Assembly: GCF_002209485.1 (NCBI RefSeq)
Contig: NZ_NJIX01000001.1
Span: 62,001-126,000 of the forward strand
DNA length: 64,000 nt
Direction: 5' to 3'
Origin: Achromobacter sp. HZ34
Lineage (GTDB): Bacteria > Pseudomonadota > Gammaproteobacteria > Burkholderiales > Burkholderiaceae_B
Part shown: piece after piece, positions 11,011 through 22,759 of the stretch
How positions within the stretch are numbered: position 1 is the stretch's first letter
Layout: the number at the start of each line of letters is the position of its first letter
The notes under the pieces: generated by a model
What the model was told of the DNA's origin: nothing
Databases searched by the model: none
Seen by the model: only the letters and a program-made list of their open reading frames with translations
Position numbers and translations under genes: made by a program

Positions 11011-11787
11011 CTACACGATGTGTGCGGCGAAGCCGGCTTTCCCCTGCGCCAGGTCCTCGCGCAGCGTCAGTTGCGGGATCGCGTAGTCGCCGGCGTTCTG
11101 GCGGCGGAAGGGAATGGGCGCCTGCGTCCACAGGTCGTCCAGGCGCTGTCCCAACGCGGCCGTCGCTTCCGCGTAACGGGCCTCATCCACCCGGCTGCTG
11201 CGGTAAATGGCGAAGGGCGGCAGGACCTCGAAGCCCGGATAGAACAGCATGCCGTGCTGGATGGGAAACAGCAGATCGTCCAGCGGGCCATTGATCCCGC
11301 GCGGCCCGTAATGCGAGGCCCAGCCGCCCGTCGTCACTACCAGCATGGCGCGCTTGCCGGCCAGCATGCCTTCGCCATAGCGGTCGCCCCAGCGGCGGTC
11401 GGAGTGCTCGCCCACACCGTAGCCGAAGCCATACGCGTAGACCCGCTCGAACCAGCCCTTCATGATGGCCGGCATGGAGAACCACCACAGCGGGAACTGA
11501 AACAACACCGCGTCGGCCCAGCGCAGCTTGTCCTGCTCGGCGGCGATGTCGGCGCTTTGCGTGCCGTTTTCATAGGCATGCCTGGAATCGAGCGACGCGT
11601 CGAAGCGCGCGGCCGAATCGCGGTCCAGGCGGTCGGCGCCATCCAGGGTGGCTTTCCAGTTCATCGCGTACAGGTCCGACACCTGCACGGTATGGCCCTG
11701 CGCACGCAAATGCTGGACGGCAAAGTCCTTCAGGGCGCCGTTGAGCGAGCGCGGTTCGGGGTGGGCATAGACGATCAGGACATTCAT
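11011..11787 (-). CDS. NAD(P)H dehydrogenase (quinone), flavodoxin-like
   Basis: A 258-residue flavodoxin-fold oxidoreductase of the NQO/MdaB/KefF family. Conserved elements are the N-terminal IVYAHPEPRSLNGAL FMN loop, FQFPLWWFSMPAIMKGWFERV and the TTGGWASHYGPRGINGP segment. These enzymes carry out two-electron reduction of quinones and other electrophiles. It is divergent from a LysR regulator gene with about 90 bases between them, the usual arrangement for an inducible detoxifying reductase. Confidence 0.88.
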   Translation of the reverse strand: MNVLIVYAHPEPRSLNGALKDFAVQHLRAQGHTVQVSDLYAMNWKATLDGADRLDRDSAARFDASLDSRHAYENGTQSADIAAEQDKLRWADAVLFQFPLWWFSMPAIMKGWFERVYAYGFGYGVGEHSDRRWGDRYGEGMLAGKRAMLVVTTGGWASHYGPRGINGPLDDLLFPIQHGMLFYPGFEVLPPFAIYRSSRVDEARYAEATAALGQRLDDLWTQAPIPFRRQNAGDYAIPQLTLREDLAQGKAGFAAHIV

Positions 11788-11829
11788 GGCGGGGATCTAC
11801 CGTAGGTAAGCAATGCAGCCAGCTTAGAA

Positions 11830-11851
11830 ATTTCCGCGCTATATTGGAAAT
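11830..11851. promoter_or_regulatory. LysR-type operator between the quinone reductase and its regulator
   Basis: ATTTCC (11830-11835), ten bases and GGAAAT (11846-11851) form a perfect dyad of the T-N11-A type bound by LysR proteins. A second GAAAT/ATTTC cluster follows at 11847-11865. It lies in the 90-base gap between the divergent genes. Confidence 0.6.
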
Positions 11852-11877
11852 GAATTTCTGAAATTCCAGGTATTGCA

Positions 11878-12792
11878 ATGGACAATCTCAGGCGTATCGA
11901 CCTGAACCTGTTGGTGACGCTGGATGCGTTGCTGGCGGAGTTGAACGTCACGCGGGCGGCGCAGCGCCTGTTCCTGGCGCAGCCCACGGTCAGCGTGCAA
12001 CTGGCCAAGCTACGCGAGGTCTTCGATGATCCCTTGCTGCTTCCCGGGCCGCGCGGCATGCGTCCTACCGCGCGGGCCTTGGCGCTGCGCGAACCGTTGC
12101 GCGAGGCATTGCGGACGCTGGCGGGCACCATCGCGCCTATGGAATCCTTCGATCCGGCCCAGGCCGATATCGCCTGGCGCATCGCCGCCACGGACTACAG
12201 CGAAACCACGGTATTGCTGCCTTTGCTGGCAAACCTCTATGCGTTGGCGCCGCGCTGCCGGGTGGCCGTGCTCGAACTGGCGCCGCCCAGGCTGCCGGCG
12301 CAGATGGAGAAAGGCGAGATCGACCTGGGTTTCCACATCTGGGACGAAGCCGACACACCGGCCCGCCTGCATCGGCAACTGCTGTTTCGCGAACGCTATG
12401 TGCTGGCCGGGCGGGCGGGGCATCCCGGTTTACGGCGCCGGCCCAGTCTGAAGCAGTTCTGCGCCCTGGAACACGTGATCGTCTCACCGGATGGCGGGGG
12501 CTTTCATGGCGTCACGGACCGTGTCCTGGCCGGCCTGGGCCTGCAGCGGCGCGTCGCCTTGTCGGTGCCGCATTTCCTGTTCATGGCCGCCGTGCTGTCA
12601 CGCACGGACCTGGTGGGGATGCTGCCGGAGCGCCTGCTGCACGCCGCACCGGGGCTCCGCGTGGTGGCGCCGCCGGTGCAAGTGCAGGGCTATGACATGG
12701 CCATGTTCTGGCACGAACGCAGCCATCGCGACCCCGCCCATGCGTGGCTGCGCGGCCTCATCGCCGCGAACGCGGCACCGGAACGGCATTAG
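11878..12792 (+). CDS. LysR-family transcriptional regulator (NodD-like branch)
   Basis: A 304-residue LysR-type regulator. The N-terminal winged helix reads MDNLRRIDLNLLVTLDALL...NVTRAAQRLFLAQPTVS with the short LREVFDDPLLL linker of the NodD/NahR-like branch, followed by a substrate-binding domain. It is transcribed away from the flavodoxin-like quinone reductase. By family habit it should control that gene and itself through the dyad between them. The inducer is unknown. Confidence 0.88.
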   Translation: MDNLRRIDLNLLVTLDALLAELNVTRAAQRLFLAQPTVSVQLAKLREVFDDPLLLPGPRGMRPTARALALREPLREALRTLAGTIAPMESFDPAQADIAWRIAATDYSETTVLLPLLANLYALAPRCRVAVLELAPPRLPAQMEKGEIDLGFHIWDEADTPARLHRQLLFRERYVLAGRAGHPGLRRRPSLKQFCALEHVIVSPDGGGFHGVTDRVLAGLGLQRRVALSVPHFLFMAAVLSRTDLVGMLPERLLHAAPGLRVVAPPVQVQGYDMAMFWHERSHRDPAHAWLRGLIAANAAPERH

Positions 12793-12973
12793 TTCGCCGC
12801 CGCGCGCCGACCGCTGCAGCCGCACGTTGAACGGTTGATTTTCATCCGGAATGCGCCAGCATGCCGCGACTGCAGGCGTTTCGCGATTGGCTTTTTTCCG
12901 AAGCCCGGAGCGCCCGATCGAATCCCGCTCTCGTTGAAACGCCCGCCCCAGGGAAAGACTCGCCCCAATGAAA

Positions 12974-13001
12974 AAGCCCGCCCTCGAAGGAGGGCGGGCT
13001 T
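12974..13001 (-). terminator. Rho-independent terminator of the GlsB-like gene
   Basis: AAGCCCGCCCTC (12974-12985) pairs perfectly with GAGGGCGGGCTT (12990-13001) around a four-base loop. On the minus strand the stem runs straight into TTTTT, so it ends the gene at 13019-13267. It sits between that gene and the convergent LysR gene. Confidence 0.88.
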
Positions 13002-13018
13002 CAGCGCAGTCTGTTGGA

Positions 13019-13267
13019 CTACGCGCGGCGGCGCACCAGGCCGACGACGAAAAGCACGATGATGGCGCCGACCACCGAGGCGATCCAGCCGGCCGGTTCA
13101 CCGGCGGCGTACCAGCCCAGCGTGCGGCCGAGAAAACCGGCCACGACGGCACCGACAATACCGAGTATGGTGGTCAGGATGATGCCCATAGGCTGTTCGC
13201 CGGGCATGATCGCGCGCGCGATCAAGCCTACGATGAAACCCACGATGATCATGATGATGATGTCCAT
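13019..13267 (-). CDS. GlsB/YeaQ/YmgE family membrane stress protein
   Basis: An 82-residue protein made of three hydrophobic helices (starting MDIIIMIIVGFIVGLIARAI) and a basic C-terminus, typical of the transglycosylase-associated GlsB/YeaQ/YmgE family. These small inner-membrane proteins are often induced by stress; their biochemical role is not settled. The ATG at 13267 follows AGGAG. The longer frame upstream has no homology. A strong terminator follows the gene. Confidence 0.88.
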   Translation of the reverse strand: MDIIIMIIVGFIVGLIARAIMPGEQPMGIILTTILGIVGAVVAGFLGRTLGWYAAGEPAGWIASVVGAIIVLFVVGLVRRRA

Positions 13268-13454
13268 GCCGTGCTCCTGTTGTTTACGCGTGAAGGGCGA
13301 AGGGGTGAAAACAGCGCGATCATAAGCACGCGTCGTGCCTGCCGGGTGTAATAAATCGAATCCCGGTGCAAAGCCGCCTCGGCCGCGCATCGTGGTGCCT
13401 GGCCATCGAGGAGGGCAGGCAATGAGGGCAAGGGTGCCCTCCAGCGTCCACGCT

Positions 13455-14069
13455 TTATTTGAGCAACGGTTTCAGGCTTTGCACGATTTGCGTGGCGTCG
13501 GCGCTGTCGGCCAGCAGCAGGCGTGCTCGCCCCGTGCTGTCGAACACGAAGACGCCCCGGCTGTGGGCCACGCTATAGACCTCGGGGTCCGCACCGGGAC
13601 GCGGCTTCTCGATCTGGTAGGAAACACGGTAGCGCCGCGCCAGGTCGGCGATCTGTTTGTCCGTTCCGGTCAGGCCGATCGCCGAGTGGTTGAACGCATT
13701 CACATACGCTTGCAAAGCGTCCGGCTTATCCCGGTGAGGATCGACGCTGACGAAAAGGATGCGGACCTTGGCCGCATCCTCGCCCAACTGGTTCAACACG
13801 TCGGTCAACTGCGCCATGGTGGTGGGACAGATGTCCGGGCAATTGGCGTAGCCGAAAAAGAGCAGCACGGTACGTCCCCGCACGTCGGCATCGGTGACGG
13901 TCTTGCCCTGCGCGCCGGACAGCGAGAAGCGCAGGTCGGGCAGGTGGCCGGCCACGTCATACACGGCTTGCGCCGCCCGGGCCTGCACCGGCAGGCCGGT
14001 GAGGATCGCCCCCGGCAGCAGGCATGCCGCCGCCAGGAGCCACGCTGACCAAGGCCGGCGCGCTGCCAT
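13455..14069 (-). CDS. SCO1/SenC copper-binding protein
   Basis: A 204-residue membrane-anchored periplasmic protein with a thioredoxin fold. The N-terminal hydrophobic segment (WSAWLLAAACLLPGAIL) is a signal or anchor. The copper ligands are visible as CPDIC and the His of SVAHSRG. Sco proteins deliver copper to the CuA site of cytochrome oxidases or act in redox sensing. The ATG at 14069 lies one base past the stop of the oligopeptidase gene, so the two are probably translationally coupled; the longer frame would start inside that gene. Confidence 0.88.
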   Translation of the reverse strand: MAARRPWSAWLLAAACLLPGAILTGLPVQARAAQAVYDVAGHLPDLRFSLSGAQGKTVTDADVRGRTVLLFFGYANCPDICPTTMAQLTDVLNQLGEDAAKVRILFVSVDPHRDKPDALQAYVNAFNHSAIGLTGTDKQIADLARRYRVSYQIEKPRPGADPEVYSVAHSRGVFVFDSTGRARLLLADSADATQIVQSLKPLLK

Positions 14070-14070
14070 G

Positions 14071-16200
14071 TCAGGCCGCCGGCGCCGCTGCCATGCCGCT
14101 GTGACGCAGCAGGGCATCGATGCGCGGCTCGCGTCCGCGGAAAGCCTTGAAGGATTCCGCCGCCGGCCGCTCGCCGCCTACCGCCAGAATCTCGCGGCGG
14201 AAGCGTTCGCCCGTGGCGGGGTCCAGCGTGCCCTGGCCCCGGTTGGCACCTTGAGCCTGGCCTTGGGCCGGAACCTGAGCCGGATCTTGCGACCTCGCCC
14301 GCGCGGCTTCCTCGAACGCTTCATAGGCGTCGGCCGACAGCACTTCCGCCCATTTGTAGCTGTAGTACCCCGCGCCGTACCCTCCCGCGAACAGATGCGA
14401 GAAGCTGTGCGGCATGCGGTGCCAGGCGGGCGGCGAGAACACCGCCACCTCGTCGCGCACCGTCTGCAGCAGCGCCAGCACCTCGGCGATGGGCGTGCCC
14501 TGCGCCTTGTCGTGCAGCAGCATGTCGAACAGCGCGAACTCGATCTGGCGCACCGTCTGCATGCCGCTCTGGTAATTGCGCGCGGCCAGCAGCTTGTCAT
14601 AGAGCGCGCGCGGCAGCGGCTCACCCGTGTCGACGTGCGCCGACAACTGCTGCACCACCGGCCATTCCCAGCAGAAGTTCTCCATGAACTGCGAGGGCAG
14701 TTCGATGGCGTCCCATTCCACGCTGGCGAAGGCGGCGGCGCCAGGCTCGTCCACTTCCGACAGCAACGCATGCAAGGCATGGCCGGTTTCGTGGAACAGG
14801 GTGATGACGTCGTCATGCGTCAGCAAGGCGGCCTTGCCGCCATTGCCGCTGCCGGGCCGGGAGAAATTGCAGGTCAGGTACACCACGGGCGTCTGCACCG
14901 TGCCCGCCGTCACGCGGCGGCTGCGCTCGCTGTCGACCCAGGCGCCGCCCTGCTTGCCGGCGCGCGCATAGAGGTCCAGATAGAGATAGCCGACCAGACC
15001 GCCATCGGGACGCTCCACGCGCACGCCGCGCGCGTCCGCGTGCCAGGCCGACACCGGCATTTCCTGCAGGCGCACGTTGAACAGCGTCTGGATGACGCCG
15101 AACAGGCCGGCCAGCACGCGCGGTTCGGTGAAGTACTGCTTGATCTCGTCTTCCGAATAGGCATAGCGCGTTTCGCGCAGGCGCTCGGACGCGTAGGGCA
15201 GGTCCCACGGTTGGACATCGGCCAGGCCCAGTTCCTTGGCGGCGAACTCGCGCAACTGTGCCAGGTCTTGCTGGGCGTAGGGGCGGGCGCGGCCGGCCAG
15301 GTCGCGCAGGAATTCCGCCACCTGGGTCGCGCTGCGCGCCATGCGGGTCTGCAGGCGCAATTCGGCGAAATTGCCGTAGCCCAGCAGGCGCGCTTCCTCG
15401 GCGCGCAGGCCCAGCAGTTCTTCGATGAGCGGGGAGTTGTCGTAGCGGGTGTCGCCCTGTTCGGACGCCACCGTGCCGTAGGCGCGATAAAGCGTCTCGC
15501 GCAGCCCGCGGTCACGCGCATATTGCATGACGGGCAGGTAGCAGGGCATTTTCAGCGTCAGCTTCCAGCCTGTCTTGCCATCGGCCTGGGCAGCTTCGCG
15601 GGCCGCCTCCAGGACGTCGGCGGGGATGCCCGCCAGGCGCTGCTCGTCTTCCACCAGCAGCGACCAGGCGTCGATGGCGTCCAGGACGTTTTCGGAAAAC
15701 TTCTGCGAAACCTGCGCTTCGCGGTCGGAAATTTCGGCGTAGCGTTCGCGGTCCTCGCCTTGCAGTTCGACGCCGCCCAGGCGGAAGTCGCGCAGGGCCA
15801 GGTCGACGATGCGGCGCCGCACGGGGCTCCAGGCCTCGAAGCCCGGGACATCGCGCAGACGCTGGTATTGCTTGTACAGGCCTTCGTGCAGGCCGACCCA
15901 CGTGGAGAACTCGGTGACCTTGGGCAGGGCGGCGTTATAGGCTTCGCGCAGCGCGGGCGTGTTCACCACGGCGTTCAAATGCCCGGCCACCGACCAGGCG
16001 CGCCACAGGCGCTCGGAGGCGGAGTCGAGCGGTTCGACCACGGCTTCCCAAGTGGCGGGCAGGGCGGGATCGGCGGCCTTCTCGACGGCGGCTCGCGCCA
16101 CCTCCAGCAGTTCATCCACCGCCGGCACCACATGCGCCGGTTGGATGGCCGCGTAGTCGACCAGGTCTTGCACGGGGGCGAGGAGGGGATTGCTGCTCAT
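14071..16200 (-). CDS. prlC: Oligopeptidase A (M3 metallopeptidase)
   Basis: A zinc-dependent oligopeptidase of 709 residues. The M3 catalytic motif HETGHALH is in the C-terminal half with the downstream Glu ligand in FASVEWDAIELPSQF, and GGYGAGYYSY lies near the end. The enzyme degrades short peptides, including cleaved signal peptides, in the cytosol. A small Gln/Gly-rich insertion (AQVPAQGQAQGANRGQG) lies just before the C-terminus. The ATG at 16200 was preferred to a TTG seven codons upstream. folD lies upstream in the same direction. Confidence 0.93.
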   Translation of the reverse strand: MSSNPLLAPVQDLVDYAAIQPAHVVPAVDELLEVARAAVEKAADPALPATWEAVVEPLDSASERLWRAWSVAGHLNAVVNTPALREAYNAALPKVTEFSTWVGLHEGLYKQYQRLRDVPGFEAWSPVRRRIVDLALRDFRLGGVELQGEDRERYAEISDREAQVSQKFSENVLDAIDAWSLLVEDEQRLAGIPADVLEAAREAAQADGKTGWKLTLKMPCYLPVMQYARDRGLRETLYRAYGTVASEQGDTRYDNSPLIEELLGLRAEEARLLGYGNFAELRLQTRMARSATQVAEFLRDLAGRARPYAQQDLAQLREFAAKELGLADVQPWDLPYASERLRETRYAYSEDEIKQYFTEPRVLAGLFGVIQTLFNVRLQEMPVSAWHADARGVRVERPDGGLVGYLYLDLYARAGKQGGAWVDSERSRRVTAGTVQTPVVYLTCNFSRPGSGNGGKAALLTHDDVITLFHETGHALHALLSEVDEPGAAAFASVEWDAIELPSQFMENFCWEWPVVQQLSAHVDTGEPLPRALYDKLLAARNYQSGMQTVRQIEFALFDMLLHDKAQGTPIAEVLALLQTVRDEVAVFSPPAWHRMPHSFSHLFAGGYGAGYYSYKWAEVLSADAYEAFEEAARARSQDPAQVPAQGQAQGANRGQGTLDPATGERFRREILAVGGERPAAESFKAFRGREPRIDALLRHSGMAAAPAA

Positions 16201-16312
16201 AGGGGTATTCCGGGAAGACAAACGTGCACTTCAGGTGGGGACGATTGTAATTCCTGCAAGGCCAGGCAGGCGCAGGCGCCGTCCGGCGCCCGCGGGAGTA
16301 CCCCCCAGGGGC

Positions 16313-17158
16313 CTAGCCTCGTTCCGCCGCTTCGACCGTATTCACCATCAGCATGGCGATGGTCATCGGGCCCACGCCGCCCGGGACGGGCGTGATGGCG
16401 CCGGCCACCTCGCGCGCCGACGCGAACTCGACGTCGCCGCACAGCTTGCCGTCAGCGCCGCGGTTGATGCCGACATCGATCACCACCGCGCCCGGCTTGA
16501 TCATGTCGCCCGTGACGATGCCGGCCTTGCCCGTGGCTACCACCAGCACGTCGGCGCGGCGGGTCTGGGCGCCCAGGTCGCGCGTCTTCGAATTGCACAG
16601 GGTGACGGTGGCGCCGGCGGCGAGCAGCAGCATGGCCATGGGCTTGCCGACGATATTGCTGGCGCCGACGATCACCGCTTCGGCCCCGCGCAAGGGCACG
16701 TTTTCCGCTTCCAGCATCTTCATCACGCCATAGGGCGTGCAGGGGCGGAACAGCGGCTGGCCCGTCATCAGCAGGCCGGCGTTGCTGATATGGAAGCCGT
16801 CCACGTCCTTTTCCGCAGCGATGGCTTCGATCACCTTGTGGCTGTCCATATGGGGCGGCAGCGGCAGCTGCACCAGGATGCCGTGGATGGTCGGATCGCC
16901 ATTGAGGATGGCGATGCGTTGCAGCAGCTCCGCTTCGCTCATGGTGGCGGGGTACTGTTCCTTGACGGAGTGCAGGCCGGCCTTCTCGCAGGCTTCCACC
17001 TTGTTACGTACATAGACCTGCGAGGCGGGGTCTTCGCCCACCAGCACCACGGCCAGGCCCGGACGCACGCCGGACTCGACCAGTTTCGTCACGCGTTGCG
17101 CGACTTCCTCGCGGATCTTCTGCGACAGCGCCTTGCCGTCGATAATGCGTGCCGTCAT
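16313..17158 (-). CDS. folD: Methylenetetrahydrofolate dehydrogenase/cyclohydrolase FolD
   Basis: A bifunctional enzyme of 281 residues interconverting 5,10-methylene-, methenyl- and 10-formyl-tetrahydrofolate. Catalytic Tyr and Lys are in YVRNK, the folate loop is QLPLP, the NADP-binding segment is GASNIVGKP and the conserved end is [10 protein letters not shown]. Its ATG overlaps the stop of the response-regulator gene (ATGA), so it is the third gene of a kinase-regulator-folD operon. Confidence 0.95.
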   Translation of the reverse strand: MTARIIDGKALSQKIREEVAQRVTKLVESGVRPGLAVVLVGEDPASQVYVRNKVEACEKAGLHSVKEQYPATMSEAELLQRIAILNGDPTIHGILVQLPLPPHMDSHKVIEAIAAEKDVDGFHISNAGLLMTGQPLFRPCTPYGVMKMLEAENVPLRGAEAVIVGASNIVGKPMAMLLLAAGATVTLCNSKTRDLGAQTRRADVLVVATGKAGIVTGDMIKPGAVVIDVGINRGADGKLCGDVEFASAREVAGAITPVPGGVGPMTIAMLMVNTVEAAERG

Positions 17159-17781
17159 GCGTGTGCCTCGGGTTTCGCCAGGGCCACCTTCATCAGGTCG
17201 GCCACGGTCGTGACTTCCAGTTTTTCCATGATGTTCGCGCGATGCGCTTCCACCGTCTTGATGCTGATACCCAGGTCGTCGGCGATCTGCTTGTTCAAGC
17301 GGCCGGCGACGATGCGTTCCAGCACTTGCTGCTCGCGCGCGGTCAGGCGTGCCAGCATGGCTTCATGGTCGCGCTGGGCCTGGAACTTGGACACGCGCTG
17401 CGTGGCCTGTTCCAGCATGCGCGCGACGATTTCGCGCAGGTCCGATTCGTTGAAGGGCTTTTCCAGGAAGTCGATGGCGCCTTTCTTCATCGTGGTCACC
17501 GCCATCGGCACGTCGCCGTGGCCGGTGATGAAGACGATGGGCAGGGGCGCGTTGCGGGCGATCAGCTGTTCCTGCAATTCCAGGCCGCTCATGCCGGGCA
17601 TGCGCACGTCGGCGATGAGCACGCCGACCAGGTTGGGATCGTAATCTTCCAGGAAGTTCTCGGCGCTGGGATAGGCACGCACGCGATAGCCATTGGCTTC
17701 CAGCAGCCAGCGCAGCGAATCACGGACGGCTTCGTCGTCGTCCACTATGTATACCGTGCTCGACGGGATTGGGGTGTTCAT
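17155..17781 (-). CDS. FixJ-like response regulator
   Basis: A 208-residue two-component regulator. The receiver domain has the acidic pair DDD at 14-16, the phosphorylated Asp58 in IADVRMPG and the conserved Lys in EKPF. A LuxR/FixJ-type helix-turn-helix follows at about 143-200 ([15 protein letters not shown]...[18 protein letters not shown]). It overlaps the kinase gene upstream and folD downstream by ATGA in both cases. It is divergent from the pyruvate dehydrogenase operon, a possible target, but that link is inferred from position. Confidence 0.9.
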   Translation of the reverse strand: MNTPIPSSTVYIVDDDEAVRDSLRWLLEANGYRVRAYPSAENFLEDYDPNLVGVLIADVRMPGMSGLELQEQLIARNAPLPIVFITGHGDVPMAVTTMKKGAIDFLEKPFNESDLREIVARMLEQATQRVSKFQAQRDHEAMLARLTAREQQVLERIVAGRLNKQIADDLGISIKTVEAHRANIMEKLEVTTVADLMKVALAKPEAHA

Positions 17782-19532
17782 GCGTGGAGCTCCTCGGACT
17801 GGTCAGACTGCGACTGCGATTGGGGCGCGGCGCAGGGAAGGGTAAAGCGGAAGATCGTACCGCCGGCCGGGTTCGGATCCGCCCAGAGGCGGCCATGGTG
17901 CGACTCGATAATGGTACGGCAGATATTCAGCCCCATGCCCAGGCCTTGCGACTTGGTGCTGAAAAAAGGTTCGAACAGGCGTTCCGGGTCGGCCAGGCCG
18001 TGGCCGCGGTCGACCACGGCGACCTCCAGATGCTGTTCGTGCGTAATCACGGCGACCTTCAGTTCGTCGGACTCGCTGTTTTCCATGGCTTCCAACCCGT
18101 TCTTCAGCAGGTTCAACAGCACCTGCTCGATCAGGATGGGGTCGGCCAGCACTTCGGGCGCGTTGGACGGCACGAAGCTTTCGATGCGGATGCGGCGCTT
18201 GCGGGCGTCGATTTCGGCGAAGCCGATGGCGTTCTCGACGATGCCGCCGATGGCCACGCGCTGGCGCCGCGGTTCGCTGCGCTTCACGAATTCCCGGATG
18301 CGGCTGATGATCTTGCCGGCCCGCTCGGCCTGCGCGGCCGCCTTTTCCAGCGCCGGCAGCAGCATGCGCGGATTGGTATGGCCGGCTTTCACCAGCGCCA
18401 CCGCGCCCATGCTGTAGTTGGCGATGGCCGTCAGCGGCTGGTTCAGTTCGTGCGCCAGGGACGAGGCCATTTCGCCCATGGTGGTCAGGCGGCTGGTCAG
18501 CTGGATCTTTTCCTGCTGCACCCGCGAGGCTTCCTCGTGGTTGCGGCGCTCGGTGATGTCACGCGCCACCTGCAGGCGCACGCGGCGGCCGTCGGTCCAG
18601 GCCAACATGCGGTGATGCACTTCGAACCAGCGCTGCACCGAAGGCGAGAACACCTCCACCGATTCGTCGGTGAAGCGGCCCCGGCGGCCGGCCAGCAGTT
18701 CGTCGTGGCCGCCCGTCTGGGCGCCGAACACGCGCCGGTAGGTGCGGTTGGCGAACAGCAGTTCCAGGCCGTCATGGGTGTCGGCGGTCACGGAGATGGC
18801 GTCATCCAGGCCCTCCAGCACCGTCATGAAGCGCTCGTGCGCCGCCGTCAGGGCTTCGCGAATGCGCTTGGGCTCGGTGATGTCGGTCATGGAAGTCATC
18901 CAGCCGATCTGGTTGCCGTTGGGGTCGAGCAGGGGCGACACGTACATGCGCGCGGTGAAGCGCGAACCGTCACGCCGCTGCGCTTCCACCTCCAGGCCGC
19001 TGCTGGGCGTCTTGCCCGAGGTCAGGATGTCCAGGGTGTGCTGATGCTGTTCATGGCGTCCCGGCACCCAGTAAGGGAAGGGCGGGCTGCGGCCGATCAG
19101 GTCGGCTTCGTTCCACCCTATCATCCGACAGAAGGCGGGATTGACGTAGGAGATGCGGCCGTCCAGGTCCAGCACCCGCATGCCGGTGGACATGGAATTC
19201 TCCATGGCGCGGCGAAACCCGGTCTCGGCGATCAGGGCCGCTTCGGCGTGCGAGCGGAAACGCGTGTAGCGCCACAGCATCAGCAGGCTGATCACGATCA
19301 CGCAGGACAGGGCCAGCACCACCCACAGCAGGCGCTGCTGGCGCATCTCCTGGTCGATGGTGACGAACATGACGCTGTCGTCGTGGATGCGCTGGAGCCA
19401 GAAAAAGACTCCCATCACACATATATAGAGCACCAGCACCAGCACGGGCGTCAGCCAATACAGGCCGCGCCGGCGTAACCGGGCGTGGTCGTGGAACGGA
19501 GTGGGGATGTTCGACTTGGGGGCGCTGGCCAT
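17778..19532 (-). CDS. PAS-domain sensor histidine kinase
   Basis: A membrane kinase of 584 residues. Two hydrophobic helices (about 24-46 and 68-87) flank a short periplasmic loop. A PAS domain follows (about 103-215, ISYVNPAFCRMIGW), then a second PAS-like region (about 230-340), the HisKA box with the phosphorylated His in LAHELNQPL near residue 360, and an ATPase domain with LLNLLKNGLEAM and GLGMGL. The layout resembles FixL/DctB-type kinases. It overlaps the FixJ-like regulator gene and starts about 260 bases from the divergent aceE. No heme ligand was identified, so the signal is unknown. Confidence 0.9.
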   Translation of the reverse strand: MASAPKSNIPTPFHDHARLRRRGLYWLTPVLVLVLYICVMGVFFWLQRIHDDSVMFVTIDQEMRQQRLLWVVLALSCVIVISLLMLWRYTRFRSHAEAALIAETGFRRAMENSMSTGMRVLDLDGRISYVNPAFCRMIGWNEADLIGRSPPFPYWVPGRHEQHQHTLDILTSGKTPSSGLEVEAQRRDGSRFTARMYVSPLLDPNGNQIGWMTSMTDITEPKRIREALTAAHERFMTVLEGLDDAISVTADTHDGLELLFANRTYRRVFGAQTGGHDELLAGRRGRFTDESVEVFSPSVQRWFEVHHRMLAWTDGRRVRLQVARDITERRNHEEASRVQQEKIQLTSRLTTMGEMASSLAHELNQPLTAIANYSMGAVALVKAGHTNPRMLLPALEKAAAQAERAGKIISRIREFVKRSEPRRQRVAIGGIVENAIGFAEIDARKRRIRIESFVPSNAPEVLADPILIEQVLLNLLKNGLEAMENSESDELKVAVITHEQHLEVAVVDRGHGLADPERLFEPFFSTKSQGLGMGLNICRTIIESHHGRLWADPNPAGGTIFRFTLPCAAPQSQSQSDQSEELHA

Positions 19533-19570
19533 GGCTGTACCGGGAAGACTGCCGGCATTTTAGCTGTACA

Positions 19571-19628
19571 TTTCGCATCACGATAATTTAGCGTTTCGCA
19601 TTATGAAATGCCGTACCGCAACATGAAA
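19571..19628. promoter_or_regulatory. Three phased TTTCGCAT-type operator repeats
   Basis: Three related 15-mers start at 19571, 19594 and 19614: TTTCGCATCACGATA, TTTCGCATTATGAAA and TACCGCAACATGAAA. The middle one is a near-palindrome (TTTC...GAAA). They are 23 and 20 bp apart, close to two helical turns, so a protein could bind them on one face of the DNA. They lie just upstream of the aceE promoter and in front of the divergent kinase gene. Confidence 0.55.
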
Positions 19629-19634
19629 TTTTGC

Positions 19635-19663
19635 TTGCGAGCGACTATTCTTGTTTCTAGAAT
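19635..19663 (+). promoter_or_regulatory. Candidate sigma70 promoter of the aceE operon
   Basis: TTGCGA (19635-19640), a 17-bp spacer and TAGAAT (19658-19663) fit a housekeeping promoter. It predicts a 5' leader of about 120 bases before aceE. The phased repeats end seven bases before its -35 element. Confidence 0.5.
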
Positions 19664-19791
19664 GCCGCTCAAACGACGTGGCCTGGCCATTATTCTCCTG
19701 TCATTCGACAGGGAAAAATGAAACGCAGGCCGGTTATTCTTGCCCGCTCCGCTATCGCAGTGCGCGGCCACAACCTTTCAGGAGACACACG

Positions 19792-22500
<2,709 letters not shown>

Positions 22501-22511
22501 GGGTAAGACAC

Positions 22512-22759
22512 ATGAGCAATACGGTGGAAATCAAGGTACCCGATATCGGCGACTTCAAGGAAGTGGAAGTCATCGAAGTGCTGGTGGCCGCGGGCGATGC
22601 GATCAAGGCCGAGCAGAGCCTGATCACGGTCGAATCGGACAAGGCGTCGATGGAGATCCCGTCGTCGCAAGCCGGCGTGGTGAAGTCGGTGAAGGTGAAG
22701 GTTGGCGACAAGGTCGCGATGGGTTCGGTGGTGCTGGAGCTGGAAGCGGGCGATGCTGC
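22512..22759 (+). repeat. 248-bp direct repeat, copy 1 (lipoyl domain 1 of aceF)
   Basis: These 248 bp match 24219-24466 with only three mismatches, two of them silent and one changing Ala30 to Thr. Identity starts at the ATG of both genes and stops at the linker. The bases upstream of the two start codons are unrelated. Confidence 0.95.

Noticed and set aside
13894-16395. Plus-strand open frame of about 830 residues opposite prlC
   Set aside because: Shadow of the oligopeptidase gene in GC-rich DNA with no recognisable domain.
16313-17158. GASNIVGKP in FolD, where many relatives have Arg in place of the Ala
   Set aside because: The Ala form is normal in proteobacterial FolD, including E. 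coli, so it is not a sign of altered cofactor use.
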